44,337 nucleotides of DNA from Paracoccaceae bacterium. GTDB taxonomy: Bacteria; Pseudomonadota; Alphaproteobacteria; Rhodobacterales; Rhodobacteraceae. This document shows positions 26,314 to 36,038 of the stretch, piece after piece; the first letter of the stretch is position 1; each line of letters opens with the position of its first letter. The stretch spans positions 1 to 44,337 of the forward strand of contig JAOADN010000014.1 in assembly GCA_026417295.1 (NCBI GenBank), read 5' to 3'. The notes under the pieces are model-generated. The model was not told the origin of the DNA. It was given only the letters and a program-made list of their open reading frames with translations, and ran no database searches. Made by a program: the position numbers and the translations under genes.

Positions 26314-26826
26314 TCAGCCCGAGGCGGCCTCGTTCGTCAGGCGGATCGTGCCGAGGGGCGGCAGCGCCTTGGGCTCGCCCTGCGCCAGCGGGTCCTCCTG
26401 GCGCTGCACCGAACCCTCGAAATGGGCACCGGATTCGATGGCGATCGTCTTGTGGATGATGTCGCCCTCGACCCGCGCCGTCGAGGTCAGGCGCACCTTC
26501 AGCCCGCGCACCCGTCCGATCACCCTGCCGTTCACGACGATGTCGTCGGCCACGACCTCACCCTTGATCGTGGCCGTCTCGCCCACGGTCAGCAGATGGG
26601 CGCGGATGTCGCCCTCCACCACGCCCTCGACCTGGATGTCGCCGGTCGTCCTGAGGTTGCCGATCACCGTCAGGTCGGCCGACAGGACCGACGCGGCGGG
26701 CTTGGACTTGGTCGCCAGGGGGCTGAATTCGTTCATCGGTCTTGCTGCTGCCTCGGGTAGTTTCGGCTTCTCGGCTTCGGATCCGGCCTTCGGTCCCGGC
26801 TCGTTGATCCTGCTTCTAGAAAACAT
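26314..26826 (-). CDS. Bactofilin (polymer-forming cytoskeletal protein)
   Basis: A protein of 170 residues. A Pro/Lys/Glu-rich N-terminal tail (residues 1-48) precedes the beta-helical bactofilin core at about 50-145 (LTVIGNLRTTGDIQVEGVVEGDIRA, then ATIKGEVVADDIVVNGRVIG and VRLTSTARVEGDIIHKTIAIES), followed by a short tail. Bactofilins polymerise without nucleotide and anchor cell-wall enzymes. The start codon overlaps the end of the M23 peptidase gene by 11 bp on the same strand; bactofilin–M23 pairs are a known functional unit in cell-shape control (for example in helical or stalked cells). Translation is probably coupled. Confidence 0.93.
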   Translation of the reverse strand: MFSRSRINEPGPKAGSEAEKPKLPEAAARPMNEFSPLATKSKPAASVLSADLTVIGNLRTTGDIQVEGVVEGDIRAHLLTVGETATIKGEVVADDIVVNGRVIGRVRGLKVRLTSTARVEGDIIHKTIAIESGAHFEGSVQRQEDPLAQGEPKALPPLGTIRLTNEAASG

Positions 26827-28192
26827 TGCTTGCCGCCTTGATGTAGGTCATCGGGTTCTTCGGTTCCCCGTCCACCCGCACTTCGTAGTGCAGGTGCGTG
26901 CCCGTAGAATTGCCGGAACTTCCCATAGCACCGATGCGGTCCCCGCGCGAGACCCTTTGCCCGACCCTGACCTCGATCCGCGACAGGTGGCCGTAGCGCG
27001 TGCTCAGCCCGAAGTCGTGGCGGATCTCGACAAGCTGGCCGTAGCCCGACATCGGCCCCGCCTTGACCACCACACCGTCGGCCGTGGCATAGATCGGCGC
27101 GCCGTAGCTGCCGGCCAGGTCGACGCCCGCATGCAGCCGCCCCCAGCGCCGCCCGAAGCCCGAGGTGAAGCGGAAGGCCGTCTTCACCGGGATGGCGAAG
27201 GGCGCCTTCTCGGCGGCGATCCGGTACATGTTCATCCGGTCCAGCCCCTCGAGGATGCGCGCCGCGCGCTGCGCGTTCGGATCGCTCCTCCCCTCGGCCG
27301 GAACGCCCGGCATCAGCGGCCCCAGCGTGCCGCCCTGGCCGGAATAGCCGCGCCTGACCGTGGCGATCAGGTCGTCGGGGTCCAGCCCGGCCGAGGTGAA
27401 CATCTTGTCGAGCGGCGCCATCGAGATCGTCACCGCCTCCTCGAGCTGCGAGAAGATCTCGTCGTTGCGCTCCTCGGCCAGGCGCTGCTCGTAGATCAGG
27501 TCCTCGGTCTCGGCCCGCGCCGCGTCGGCCGCCCCCGCCATCGCGTCGCGCTCGCCGGCCGTGGCGTCCAGCGCCGCGGTCAGGAAGTCGACCGTCATCG
27601 ACAGGTCCGCCTTCTCGGCCGCCTCGCTGCGCTGCGGGGCCGCGCCGCCCACCGCCGCCACCGTCATCGCCTCGAGCTCGTCGCGCGCCGCGTCGCGCTC
27701 GACCATGGCGCGCTTCAGCGTCTTCTGGATCACCTCGATCCCGGTCTCGAGCTCGCGCCGCCGCTCCTCCGAGGCCATGAGCTCGGACTGGATGGCCGAG
27801 ACCTGCCGCAGCGCCACGGCAAAGCGCTCCTCCGCCGCCTTCGCCTCGTCGAGCCGCCGGTCGCGGTCGGCCGTCAGCATGGCCAGCCGCGACTCGAAGA
27901 TCTCGCGCTCGCGCTGGGCCTGCTCGCGTGCCCCGCCGGACCCGATCGAATCCATGAAGAAGATCGCCGAGACGATGATCGTCCAGCCGATCAGCATCGC
28001 CCCGCCCGACAGGAGCAGCGCCTGGGTCAGCGGCCGCAGGCGCACGAAGCGCGTCTCGGTGTCGGATTTCAGGAAGAGCCGCCGCTCGGGCAGGTAGCCC
28101 TCGATCGCCGTGTTCACACGGTCCAGTATCCGTCTGTGCAATCCCAAGCCCCGTGCAGCAGTGTCAGGCCATGGACGCCACGCCCGCCTCAT
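26816..28192 (-). CDS. M23 family murein endopeptidase with coiled coil, membrane-anchored
   Basis: A protein of about 458 residues. A short cytoplasmic part (YLPERRLFLKSDTETRFVRL) and one membrane segment (LLLSGGAMLIGWTIIVSAIFFM) are followed by a long coiled coil, rich in Glu, Arg and Ala, and a C-terminal LytM/M23 domain. The zinc motifs are intact: H-x3-D in RLHAGVDLAG and HLH in GTHLHYEVRVDG, so it should be an active DD-endopeptidase, unlike degenerate regulators such as EnvC. The start is uncertain: I give an ATG, but related proteins begin nearer LHRRILDRVNTAIEGYLPE, where a TTG (around 28141) is possible. It is paired with the bactofilin downstream. Confidence 0.88.
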   Translation of the reverse strand: MRRAWRPWPDTAARGLGLHRRILDRVNTAIEGYLPERRLFLKSDTETRFVRLRPLTQALLLSGGAMLIGWTIIVSAIFFMDSIGSGGAREQAQREREIFESRLAMLTADRDRRLDEAKAAEERFAVALRQVSAIQSELMASEERRRELETGIEVIQKTLKRAMVERDAARDELEAMTVAAVGGAAPQRSEAAEKADLSMTVDFLTAALDATAGERDAMAGAADAARAETEDLIYEQRLAEERNDEIFSQLEEAVTISMAPLDKMFTSAGLDPDDLIATVRRGYSGQGGTLGPLMPGVPAEGRSDPNAQRAARILEGLDRMNMYRIAAEKAPFAIPVKTAFRFTSGFGRRWGRLHAGVDLAGSYGAPIYATADGVVVKAGPMSGYGQLVEIRHDFGLSTRYGHLSRIEVRVGQRVSRGDRIGAMGSSGNSTGTHLHYEVRVDGEPKNPMTYIKAASNVF

Positions 28193-28363
28193 CCCCCGGC
28201 GGCCCGGCACCCGGACATCCAGCGCTTAGCAACCAATGCCTTGATCCGCAACAATTCGGCGCCCGCGCCGGTCCCGGCCCCGCCGGCGGGCGGGCGGCTT
28301 GGCAGATTCCCGCCGAAGCCCCGGGCCGGCGGCGTTGCAGCCTGCAACGGCCCGCCCCGCGCC

Positions 28364-29224
28364 TCAGTCCGCCGCGGCCTCACGCGCCACCAGCGGCCAG
28401 TAGAAGTCGGGCGGGATTCCCGCCTCGGCCCGCTTCTCCTCGTTGAAGGGCGGCTTCAGCGCCCCGTGGAAGTAGCGCCGCACCAGGGCGTGGAAGGCGG
28501 GCCTGGGGTCGATCCCGTGCCGCCCGCAGAGGAAGTGGAACCATTTCGAGCCATAGGCGACATGGCCCACCTCCTCGGCATGGATCGTCTCCAGCGCCGC
28601 CACCGCCTGCGCCAGCCCGGCGCGGCGGAAGACGTCGATCATCGCCGGCGTCACGTCCAGCCCCCGCGCCTCCAGGACCATCGGCACGACCGCCAGCCTG
28701 CCCATCAGGTCGCCGGCCGTGTCCTCGGCCGCGCGCCACATCCCGGCATGGGCGGGCAGCGCCCCGTAATGGCTGCCAAGCGCCTCAAGACAGTCGCAGA
28801 CAAGGTTGAAATGCTTGGCTTCCTCGTCCGCGGCCTTGACCCAGTCGTCGTGGAATCCGGGGGGCATGGGCACCGCGGCGAAACGCGCCACGACGTCCCA
28901 GTGCAGATCGACGGCGTTCAGCTCGATATGGGCCACCGCATGCAGCAGCGCGATCCGCCCCGCCGCCGTGCCGGGCCGCCTTCGCGGCACGTCGCGCGGC
29001 GCCAGAAGCTCGGGCCTGGCGGGCCGCGCCGGCCGGTCGGGCGGGCGCGCATCGCCCACCGGAATGGCCTCGCCCGCCGCCCGGGCGGCGAACCAGCGCG
29101 CGGCATGGCGGCGCGACAGGGCGGCCTTGCGCCGCCCGTCGGCCGTGGTCAGGACCTCGACGGCCATCGCGCTCAGCGTCGCGGGCCCGCCCGCCCCGGC
29201 AGCCTGCGGCGCCGCCGCCATCAT
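28364..29224 (-). CDS. DUF455 family ferritin-like protein
   Basis: A protein of 286 residues. The C-terminal two thirds form a ferritin-like helical bundle with the conserved acidic and His residues of DUF455: LLHAVAHIELNAVDLHWD, KAADEEAKHFNLVCDCL and ETIHAEEVGHVAYGSKWF. These E, H and ExxH motifs are expected to bind two iron atoms. It is related in fold to the tRNA hydroxylase MiaE, but a tRNA role is not shown. Two ATG codons lie back to back at the start, preceded by GGAGGGG; the second is better spaced, and a third at MAVEVLTTADG is possible. The Bcp gene ends 21 bp upstream on the same strand, so the two are probably co-transcribed. Confidence 0.88.
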   Translation of the reverse strand: MMAAAPQAAGAGGPATLSAMAVEVLTTADGRRKAALSRRHAARWFAARAAGEAIPVGDARPPDRPARPARPELLAPRDVPRRRPGTAAGRIALLHAVAHIELNAVDLHWDVVARFAAVPMPPGFHDDWVKAADEEAKHFNLVCDCLEALGSHYGALPAHAGMWRAAEDTAGDLMGRLAVVPMVLEARGLDVTPAMIDVFRRAGLAQAVAALETIHAEEVGHVAYGSKWFHFLCGRHGIDPRPAFHALVRRYFHGALKPPFNEEKRAEAGIPPDFYWPLVAREAAAD

Positions 29225-29245
29225 TCCCCTCCGCGCCGCACGGGG

Positions 29246-29707
29246 CTAGAGCGCCCGCGCCGCGGCCAGAACCTCCTCGGCATGGCCCCTGACCTCGACC
29301 TTCGGCCAGACGCGGGCCACCCTGCCCGTGCCGTCGATCAGGAAGGTCGCGCGCTGGATGCCCATGTACCTGCGCCCGTACATGCTCTTCTCGACCCAGG
29401 TCCCGTAGCGTTCGCAGGTATCCGACCCCTCGTCGGAGACCAGCGTCACGCCCAGCCCGTGCTTGGCGCAGAACCGGTCGTGGCTGCCGGCGCTGTCCTT
29501 CGAGATGCCGATCACGGTCGTGCCCGCGGCGGCGAAGTCGGCGGCCAGGCGCGTGAAGTCCAGCGCCTCCAGCGTGCAGCCCGACGTGTCGTCCTTCGGA
29601 TAGAAGTAAAGCCCCACCTTGCCCGGCCGCAGGGCCGAAAGCGAAAGCGTCCCGCCGCCGGATTTCGGCAGGGTGAAGTCCGGTGCGCTGTCTCCGGTGG
29701 CGATCAT
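29246..29707 (-). CDS. bcp: Thioredoxin-dependent peroxiredoxin, Bcp type
   Basis: A protein of 153 residues that reduces hydroperoxides. The peroxidatic cysteine is C44 in FYPKDDTSGCTLEALDF. In E. coli Bcp the resolving cysteine lies five residues later; here that position (49) is Leu. Other cysteines (in HDRFCAKHG and DTCERYGTW) may serve, or the enzyme may work as a 1-Cys type. The rest (VIGISKDSAGSHDRF, LVSDEGSDTCERYG, YMGIQRATFLID) fits the family. It lies upstream of DUF455 on the same strand and is divergent from the AsmA-like gene with 74 bp between starts. Confidence 0.93.
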   Translation of the reverse strand: MIATGDSAPDFTLPKSGGGTLSLSALRPGKVGLYFYPKDDTSGCTLEALDFTRLAADFAAAGTTVIGISKDSAGSHDRFCAKHGLGVTLVSDEGSDTCERYGTWVEKSMYGRRYMGIQRATFLIDGTGRVARVWPKVEVRGHAEEVLAAARAL

Positions 29708-29781
29708 CTGCGGTCCCGTTCCCTCGAATCTGTGAGCCTGCCCTCGTTTTAATCCGGGCGTTCCGAAGTTAAAGGGAAGCC

Positions 29782-32700
29782 ATGGACAGCCAGAACCCAG
29801 ACGCGGCCGGGGCAGGGGGGGGCGCGGCCCCGTCCCCCGGCGCCCCGCCGAAGGCCACGCGCAGGCGCCGGCCGCAGCGGCGCGGCCGGCGGCGTCGGCC
29901 GACGCTCTGGACCGGGCCGCTGCGGCTCTTCGCCAAGGGGATCATCCTCGCGGCGGCCGTCGTCATCGGGCTCCTCTTCCTTGTCGGCCGGCTGATCCCC
30001 GCGCCGGACTGGGCCGTGCACGAGGTCGAGGGCCGCATCAATGCCGCGCTCGGCGGACAGGCGACGGTGGCCATCGGCGGTATCGAGGCGCGGCTCGGCA
30101 CGCATCTCGTGCCCGGCGTGCGGCTCAGGGACGTGACGATCCGCCTGCCGGACGGCCGGCCCGTCGCCACCGTGGACGACCTCTCGGCAAGCTTCGACCC
30201 CGGCCGCCTCGCCAGGGGCAGCTTCGCGCCGCGGGTGATTGCGCTCAGGGGGGCCGAAATCGCGCTCGACCGCCTGCCTGACGGCCGCTTCGACCTGCCG
30301 GTCGCGGCGGTTCCGGCAGGATCGGCTGCCCCCGCAGGCACAGCGGCCGAGGCGGCAGTGGCAGGCGAGGCGGTCGCGGCTAAAGGGGCTAAAGGGGCGG
30401 AAGGGGCGGAAGGGGCGGGGCCGGGCGCCGCCCGTGCCGGGACGGTCAGCCCGGTCGAGGCGCTGGGCGCGCTCGATTCCTTCTTCAGCCTGCCGGGGCT
30501 GGCGGCGGTCGAGCGGGTCGAGCTCTCGGGGATCTCCGTCAGCATCGCCGATGCCGCGACCGGCCGCACCTGGCGGGCGGACAACGGCAAGGTCACGCTC
30601 GACCTGACGCCCGACAGCATCGCCGCGGCGATCGGCCTCGATGTCGCCGGAACGGGCGACGTGCCCGGCCGGGCCGAGGCCGACTTCGCCTCGCGCAAGG
30701 ATTCGCCGGATGCGCGCTTCGAGGTGCGGGTGCGTGACCTGCCGGCCCGCGACGTCGCCACCCTGTCGCCCGGCCTCTCCTGGCTCGGCATCCTCGATGC
30801 GCCGATCTCCGGCCTGATCCGCACCGGCTTCGACGAGACCGGCGCCCCGCGCGAGACGGTGGCCACCCTCGACATCGGCAGCGGGGCGATCCGGCCCGAG
30901 GGCGGGTCGCGGCCCGTCGCCTTCGACCGGGCGCATCTTGCGGCCCGCTTCGACCCGGTCACCCGGACGATCAGCTTCCGCGATGCCGCCTTCGACAGCC
31001 GCGCGGTGCAGGTATCGGCCGAGGGGACGGGCTGGGTCAGGTCCGGCGCCGACGGCGTGCCCTCCGGGCTCGTCGCCCAGATCCGTCTCGCCGGGCTCAA
31101 GGCCGATCCCGAGGGGCTCTTCGCCGATCCCGTCGCCTTCCCCGAAGGCACGGTGGACCTGCGCATCGGCTTCCGCCCCTTCTCGGTCGAGATCGGGCAG
31201 CTCACCCTCGTCGGCGACGGTTCGCGCATCGCCGCCCGCGGGCGGCTCGGCGCGGATGCCGGGGGCTGGACGGTGGCCCTCGATGTCGGCATCGACGCCA
31301 TCGACAGCGCCCGGCTCCTCGGGCTCTGGCCCGTGCAGGTGGTGCCGCGGACGCGGGCCTGGCTTGCCGCCAACGTCGCCACGGCCCAGCTCTTCGACCT
31401 CAAGGCCGCGCTGCGCCTTGCGCCCGGCGCCGAGGGGCGGATCGGCCTCGGCTACGAATTCCTCGGGGCCGACGTGCGCTTCCTGCCCTCGCTGCCGCCC
31501 ATCGAGGACGGCGCGGGCTATGCCACGATCCACGACAATGCCTATACGCTGGTGCTCGAGAAGGGCCATGTCACCGCGCCCCGCGGCGGGACGGTTGACC
31601 TTGCCGGTTCGGTCCTCTCGGTCCCCGACATCCGCGTCCTGCCGGCTCCCGCCCGCGTCACCCTGCGCAGCGACAGCACGATCACGGCCGCCCTCGCCAT
31701 GCTCGACGAGCCGCCCTTCCGCTTCCTGTCCAGGGCCGGCCGGCCTGTCGATGCGGCCGAGGGGCGGGCGCGGATCGAGGCGGTGCTCGACTTCCCCCTC
31801 AAGGCGAAGGTCCAGCCCGGCGAGGTGGACTTCACCGTCGCGGGCGTGCTCACCGATGTCGTCTCCGACCGGCTGGTGCCCGGCCGGCCGCTCGCCGCCG
31901 ACCGGCTCGAGGTGCGGGCGACCCCGGCCGGCATGGACATCTCCGGCCGGGGCACGCTGTCGGGGGTCCCCTTCGATGCCGTCTGGCACCAGCCCTTCGG
32001 CCCCGGGACCCGCGGCGTCAGCAGCCTCGAGGGGCAGGTGGAGCTCTCGCCCGCCTCGCTCGCCGCCTTCGGGGTGAACCTGCCCCCCGGAAGCGTCTCG
32101 GGAACCGGCTCGGGCAGGCTCCGGCTGGATTTCGCGCCCGGCCGGGCGCCGCGCTTCAGCCTCGGGTCCGACCTCGCCGGCCTCGCCCTCGCGGTGCCGG
32201 GCCTCGCCTGGCGCAAGGGCGCCGCCGCGACGGGCAGCCTTGCCGTCGAGGGCACGCTCGCCACGCCGGACGCGCCGCCCTCGGTCACCCGCCTCGCCCT
32301 CGCCGCGCCGGGTCTCTCGGCCGAGGGGCAGGTCGCCCTGCAAGCCGATGGCAGCCTCGCCCGGGCGACCCTGGGCCGGGTCCGCCTCGAGGACTGGTTC
32401 GACGGCAGCCTCACGCTCGAGGGGCAGGGCCGCGGCGCGGTGCCGGCCCTCCGCGTGACCGGCGGCACGGCCGACATCGGCCGGGCCCGTTTCGCCGCCG
32501 CCGGTGCCGCCGGCGCCGCCCCGCCCCTGACCGTCGCCCTCGACCGGCTGCGCGTCACCGACAGCCTGTCGCTCACGGGCTTCACCGGCGACTTCACCAC
32601 CCGGGGCGGCCTGACCGGGCGCTTCCGCGCCGCCGTCAACGGCGAGACCGCGATCTCGGGCGCCGTCGAGCCGCGCGACGGGCGCTCGGCCTTCCGCATC

Positions 32701-33261
32701 AAGGCGGCCGATGCCGGCGGCCTCTTCCGCTCGGCCGGCGTCTTCTCGCGCGGGCGGGGCGGGGCGCTCGACATGACGCTGCTGCCCGTCGGCGCCCCCG
32801 GCAACTATGCCGGCCGGCTCTCGATCAAGGACATCCGCGTCGTCGATGCCCCCGTCCTGGCCGAGCTCCTCGGCCTCGTCTCCGTGGTCGGGCTCATCGA
32901 GCAGCTCTCCGGCCCCGGCATCCAGTTCGGCGACGTGCGCGGCAACTTCCGCCTCTCGCCGGACGCGCTCACCATCACCGGCGGATCGGCGGTCGGCGCC
33001 TCGCTCGGCGTCTCGGGCATGGGCAGCTACAGCTTCGCCTCCCGGCAGATGGACATCGAGGGGACGATCTCGCCACTCTACCTGCTCAATGTCGTCGGCT
33101 CGCCCTTCACCAAGCGGCGCGAGGGGCTCTTCGGCTTCACCTACCGGCTGCGCGGGGCGGCCGATGCGCCGAAGGTCAGCGTCAACCCGCTCTCGATCCT
33201 CACGCCCGGCCGCTTCCGCGAGATCTTCCAGTCCCCCCCGCCGCCCCCGCCCGCCGAATGA
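29782..33261 (+). CDS. Large AsmA/TamB-like protein with DUF3971 (YhdP-like)
   Basis: A protein of 1159 residues. A very basic cytoplasmic N-terminus ([16 protein letters not shown]) precedes one membrane anchor ([20 protein letters not shown]); a long periplasmic chain of repeated beta segments follows, with DUF3971-type sequence in the middle ([22 protein letters not shown]) and an AsmA-like C-terminus ([37 protein letters not shown]). Proteins of this kind bridge inner and outer membranes and are thought to carry phospholipid. An unusual in-frame repeat at residues 200-211 reads [12 protein letters not shown]. The stop overlaps the queA start by 4 bp (ATGA). Confidence 0.88.
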   Translation: MDSQNPDAAGAGGGAAPSPGAPPKATRRRRPQRRGRRRRPTLWTGPLRLFAKGIILAAAVVIGLLFLVGRLIPAPDWAVHEVEGRINAALGGQATVAIGGIEARLGTHLVPGVRLRDVTIRLPDGRPVATVDDLSASFDPGRLARGSFAPRVIALRGAEIALDRLPDGRFDLPVAAVPAGSAAPAGTAAEAAVAGEAVAAKGAKGAEGAEGAGPGAARAGTVSPVEALGALDSFFSLPGLAAVERVELSGISVSIADAATGRTWRADNGKVTLDLTPDSIAAAIGLDVAGTGDVPGRAEADFASRKDSPDARFEVRVRDLPARDVATLSPGLSWLGILDAPISGLIRTGFDETGAPRETVATLDIGSGAIRPEGGSRPVAFDRAHLAARFDPVTRTISFRDAAFDSRAVQVSAEGTGWVRSGADGVPSGLVAQIRLAGLKADPEGLFADPVAFPEGTVDLRIGFRPFSVEIGQLTLVGDGSRIAARGRLGADAGGWTVALDVGIDAIDSARLLGLWPVQVVPRTRAWLAANVATAQLFDLKAALRLAPGAEGRIGLGYEFLGADVRFLPSLPPIEDGAGYATIHDNAYTLVLEKGHVTAPRGGTVDLAGSVLSVPDIRVLPAPARVTLRSDSTITAALAMLDEPPFRFLSRAGRPVDAAEGRARIEAVLDFPLKAKVQPGEVDFTVAGVLTDVVSDRLVPGRPLAADRLEVRATPAGMDISGRGTLSGVPFDAVWHQPFGPGTRGVSSLEGQVELSPASLAAFGVNLPPGSVSGTGSGRLRLDFAPGRAPRFSLGSDLAGLALAVPGLAWRKGAAATGSLAVEGTLATPDAPPSVTRLALAAPGLSAEGQVALQADGSLARATLGRVRLEDWFDGSLTLEGQGRGAVPALRVTGGTADIGRARFAAAGAAGAAPPLTVALDRLRVTDSLSLTGFTGDFTTRGGLTGRFRAAVNGETAISGAVEPRDGRSAFRIKAADAGGLFRSAGVFSRGRGGALDMTLLPVGAPGNYAGRLSIKDIRVVDAPVLAELLGLVSVVGLIEQLSGPGIQFGDVRGNFRLSPDALTITGGSAVGASLGVSGMGSYSFASRQMDIEGTISPLYLLNVVGSPFTKRREGLFGFTYRLRGAADAPKVSVNPLSILTPGRFREIFQSPPPPPPAE
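30379..30414 (+). repeat. In-frame tandem 9-bp repeats within the AsmA-like gene
   Basis: Two copies of GCTAAAGGG are followed by two of GCGGAAGGG. They encode a collagen-like Gly-Ala-Lys / Gly-Ala-Glu stretch in a linker. Any copy-number change would keep the frame. Confidence 0.85.
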
Positions 33262-34337
33262 AGCTCTCGGATTTCGACTTCCCCCTCCCCGAGGCGCTGA
33301 TCGCCACCCGGCCCGCGCGCCCGCGCACCGCCGCGCGCCTGCTCGTGGCCGAGGGCGACCGCCTCCTCGACCGCCACGTCCGCGACCTGCCCGAGGTGCT
33401 GCGCCCCGGCGACAGGCTCGTGCTCAACAATACCCGCGTCATCCAGGCGCGGCTCACCGGCACCCGCCGCCGGACGACGGGGCAGGGCGAGAGCATCGCG
33501 CGCATCGAGGCCACGCTCCTCGAACCCGATCCGGGCGGCGGCTGGCGGGCGCTCGTGCGCCCCCTCAGGAAGCTCGCCGCGGGCGAGCGCATCGACTTCG
33601 GCCACGGGCTCTCGGCCGAGTTCCGCGGCAGCCGCGACGGCCAGGCGATCCTCGCCTTCAACCTCGAGGGCAGCGCCTTCGACGCGGCCCTCGCCGAGGC
33701 CGGGCAGATGCCGCTGCCCCCCTACATCGCCCAGCGCCGCGCCCCCGACGCGGCCGACCGCGAGGATTACCAGACCGTCTTCGCCCGCCATGCCGGCGCC
33801 GTCGCCGCCCCGACCGCCTCGCTGCACTTCGACCGCGCGCTCCTGGCCGCCCTTCGGGCGAAGGGCGTGGCGATGACCGAGGTCACGCTGCATGTCGGCG
33901 CCGGCACCTTCCTGCCGGTCAAGGTCGAGGACGTGACGACCCACCGGATGCACGCCGAATGGGGCGAGGTCACGCCCGGGGCGGCGGCCGAGATCAACGC
34001 GACGAAAGAGGCCGGCGGGCGGGTGATCCCGGTCGGCACCACGGCGCTGCGGCTGATCGAAAGCGCCGCACGGGCCACGGGCCGGGTGGAACCCTGGCGT
34101 GGCCCGACCGACATCTTCATCTATCCCGGCTTCGCCTTCCGCGTCACCGATGCCCTGATGACCAACTTCCACCTGCCGCGCTCGACCCTGATGATGCTCG
34201 TCGCCGCGCTCATGGGGCGCGACCGGATCATGGCGATCTATGCCCACGCGATCGACCGGGGCTACCGCTTCTTCTCCTACGGCGACGCCTCGCTGCTGGT
34301 GCCCGCCGGGGCCGCGCCGGCCGGCGCCCAGGCGTGA
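33258..34337 (+). CDS. queA: S-adenosylmethionine:tRNA ribosyltransferase-isomerase
   Basis: An enzyme of 359 residues that moves the ribosyl part of SAM onto preQ1-34 of tRNA to make epoxyqueuosine, the step after Tgt. The family runs are clear: [91 protein letters not shown] and [19 protein letters not shown]. Its ATG overlaps the stop of the AsmA-like gene (ATGA), so translation is coupled to an envelope gene. tgt is far upstream rather than adjacent. Length is normal. Confidence 0.97.
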   Translation: MKLSDFDFPLPEALIATRPARPRTAARLLVAEGDRLLDRHVRDLPEVLRPGDRLVLNNTRVIQARLTGTRRRTTGQGESIARIEATLLEPDPGGGWRALVRPLRKLAAGERIDFGHGLSAEFRGSRDGQAILAFNLEGSAFDAALAEAGQMPLPPYIAQRRAPDAADREDYQTVFARHAGAVAAPTASLHFDRALLAALRAKGVAMTEVTLHVGAGTFLPVKVEDVTTHRMHAEWGEVTPGAAAEINATKEAGGRVIPVGTTALRLIESAARATGRVEPWRGPTDIFIYPGFAFRVTDALMTNFHLPRSTLMMLVAALMGRDRIMAIYAHAIDRGYRFFSYGDASLLVPAGAAPAGAQA

Positions 34338-34731
34338 CCGGACATCGCCGCGCCGCGGCCTCACGCCGCCCGATCCCTGTCGCGGTCCCAGCCTGACCAG
34401 GCGGCCCTGCCGCAGGCGCAGGCGGCTCGGACGCATCGCCACGGGGTCCCGAAGGCAGGCAGCGCCCCCGCGGCCCACGCCCCCGCACCGGCGCACGTCC
34501 CGTCGCGCCCGACCGGGCCCGCGCCACGGGGCCGGGAAGGGGGGACGGGCCTTCGAAGGCCCGTCCGCCCGCCGCGCGGGGCGCGGCGGGCGGGATGCGG
34601 TTTCGAAACCGCATCCCGCGCTCCACCCCCCGCGCGCCCTCTGCCGCCGGCCGCGCCTGCATCCCCCGGCGGGCCTTTCCGCCCGCGCGCCGCAGGGCTA
34701 AGAACGCGGCATCCCTGACCGGAGGCCCCGC
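34338..34731. other. Gene-free stretch between queA and the MFS gene
   Basis: No credible gene on either strand. The middle is filled by three abutting inverted repeats (separate entry). The last 40 bp before the MFS start include a GCTAAG motif, a likely -10 element. Confidence 0.7.
34543..34619. repeat. Cluster of three abutting perfect inverted repeats
   Basis: First, a 24-bp palindrome centred on TTCGAA (34543-34566). Second, CCGCCCGCCGCGC/GCGCGGCGGGCGG, a 13-bp stem with a GGG loop (34565-34593). Third, a 30-bp palindrome centred on TTTCGAAA (34590-34619). Neighbours share 2-4 bases, so the whole 77 bp can fold as three hairpins in a row. No T-run follows. Confidence 0.85.
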
Positions 34732-35991
34732 ATGCTCACCGTCCTCGCCAGTTCATGGGCCCTGCTCCTCGGCATCATGCTCCTGATGATGGGCAACGGC
34801 ATCCAGGGCACGCTTCTCGGCGTGCGCGGCGGGATCGAGGGCTTCTCGGCCGCCGAGATGTCCTATGTCATGGCGGGCTACTACGCGGGCTTCCTGCTCG
34901 GCTCGCGTCTGGCCCCCGACATGATCCGGCGGGTCGGGCATATCCGGGTGTTCTCGGCGCTTGGCTCGCTCATCTCGGCGGTCCTCGTGCTCTACCCCGT
35001 GGCGCCGGACTGGATCGCCTGGGCGGCGCTGCGCGCGGTCATCGGCTTCTGCTTCTGCGGCGTCTACATCACCGCCGAAAGCTGGCTCAACAACTCGGCC
35101 ACCAACGAGACGCGGGGCCAGGCCCTGTCGCTCTACATGATCGTCCAGATGATCGGCATGATCGCCAGCCAGGCGCTGATGAACGTGGCCGATCCGGCCG
35201 GGTTCGAGCTCTTCATCCTGCCCTCGGTCCTGGTCTCGCTGGCCTTCATGCCGATCCTGCTCACGGCGGCGCCCGCGCCCTCCTTCGAAAGCACCGCGCC
35301 GCTCAGCTTCGCCCGCCTGTTCCAGGCCTCGCCCCTCGGCTGCGTCGGCATGTTCCTGCTCGGCGGCATCTATGCCGCGCTCTTCGGCATGGCGGCCGTC
35401 TGGGGCTCCGAGGCCGGGCTGACCGTCGGCCAGATCTCCACCTATGTCGCGCTCATCTTCGTCGGCGGCCTCATCTCGCAGTATCCGATCGGCTTCGCCT
35501 CCGACCGGTTCGGACGGCGGCGGATCATCCTCGGCCTCGGCCTGGCCGGGGCGGCCGTGGCGCTGCTGGCGGCCGCCCTGCCGCTTCATGCCGTCGTCGT
35601 CTTCGCCATCGGCATCGCGCTGGGCGGCATCGCCAACCCGCTCTATGCGCTGCTGCTCGCCTATACCAACGACTTCCTCGACAATTCCGACATGGCGGCG
35701 GCCTCGGCCGGGCTCATCTTCATCAACGGGCTCGGCGCCATCGGCGGCCCGATCCTCACCGGCTGGCTGATGGTGCGCTTCGGGGCGGATGCCTATTTCC
35801 TGTTCATGGGTGTCCTGTTCCTCGCCCTCGCGGGCTACGCGGCCTGGCGGATGACGCGCCGGTCGGTCCTCGGGCCGGCCGTGCCCAGCGGCATCGCCGT
35901 CATGTCCACCTCGGCCTCGGCGATCGCCGTCGAGGCGGCGATGGAGGCGCGCGAAGGCCGCGCCCGCGCCGCTTCGGGCCCGGGGCACTAG
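34732..35991 (+). CDS. MFS transporter, YcaD-like
   Basis: A protein of 419 residues with about 12 membrane segments. It starts MLTVLASSWALLLGIMLLMMGNG; the MFS loop 2-3 motif is replaced by GSRLAPDMIRRVGHIRVF. TM4-5 carry RAVIGFCFCGVYITAESWLNN, a pattern I associate with the YcaD group, and the 8-9 loop has PIGFASDRFGRRRIIL (motif A-like). The last 40 residues are cytoplasmic, ending in an Ala/Glu/Arg-rich tail. The substrate is unknown. DUF924 follows 47 bp downstream on the same strand. Confidence 0.88.
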   Translation: MLTVLASSWALLLGIMLLMMGNGIQGTLLGVRGGIEGFSAAEMSYVMAGYYAGFLLGSRLAPDMIRRVGHIRVFSALGSLISAVLVLYPVAPDWIAWAALRAVIGFCFCGVYITAESWLNNSATNETRGQALSLYMIVQMIGMIASQALMNVADPAGFELFILPSVLVSLAFMPILLTAAPAPSFESTAPLSFARLFQASPLGCVGMFLLGGIYAALFGMAAVWGSEAGLTVGQISTYVALIFVGGLISQYPIGFASDRFGRRRIILGLGLAGAAVALLAAALPLHAVVVFAIGIALGGIANPLYALLLAYTNDFLDNSDMAAASAGLIFINGLGAIGGPILTGWLMVRFGADAYFLFMGVLFLALAGYAAWRMTRRSVLGPAVPSGIAVMSTSASAIAVEAAMEAREGRARAASGPGH

Positions 35992-36038
35992 CCAACCGCG
36001 CGCCGACCTGCGACGCTTCCCCCGCGGCAGGAGGAGCC

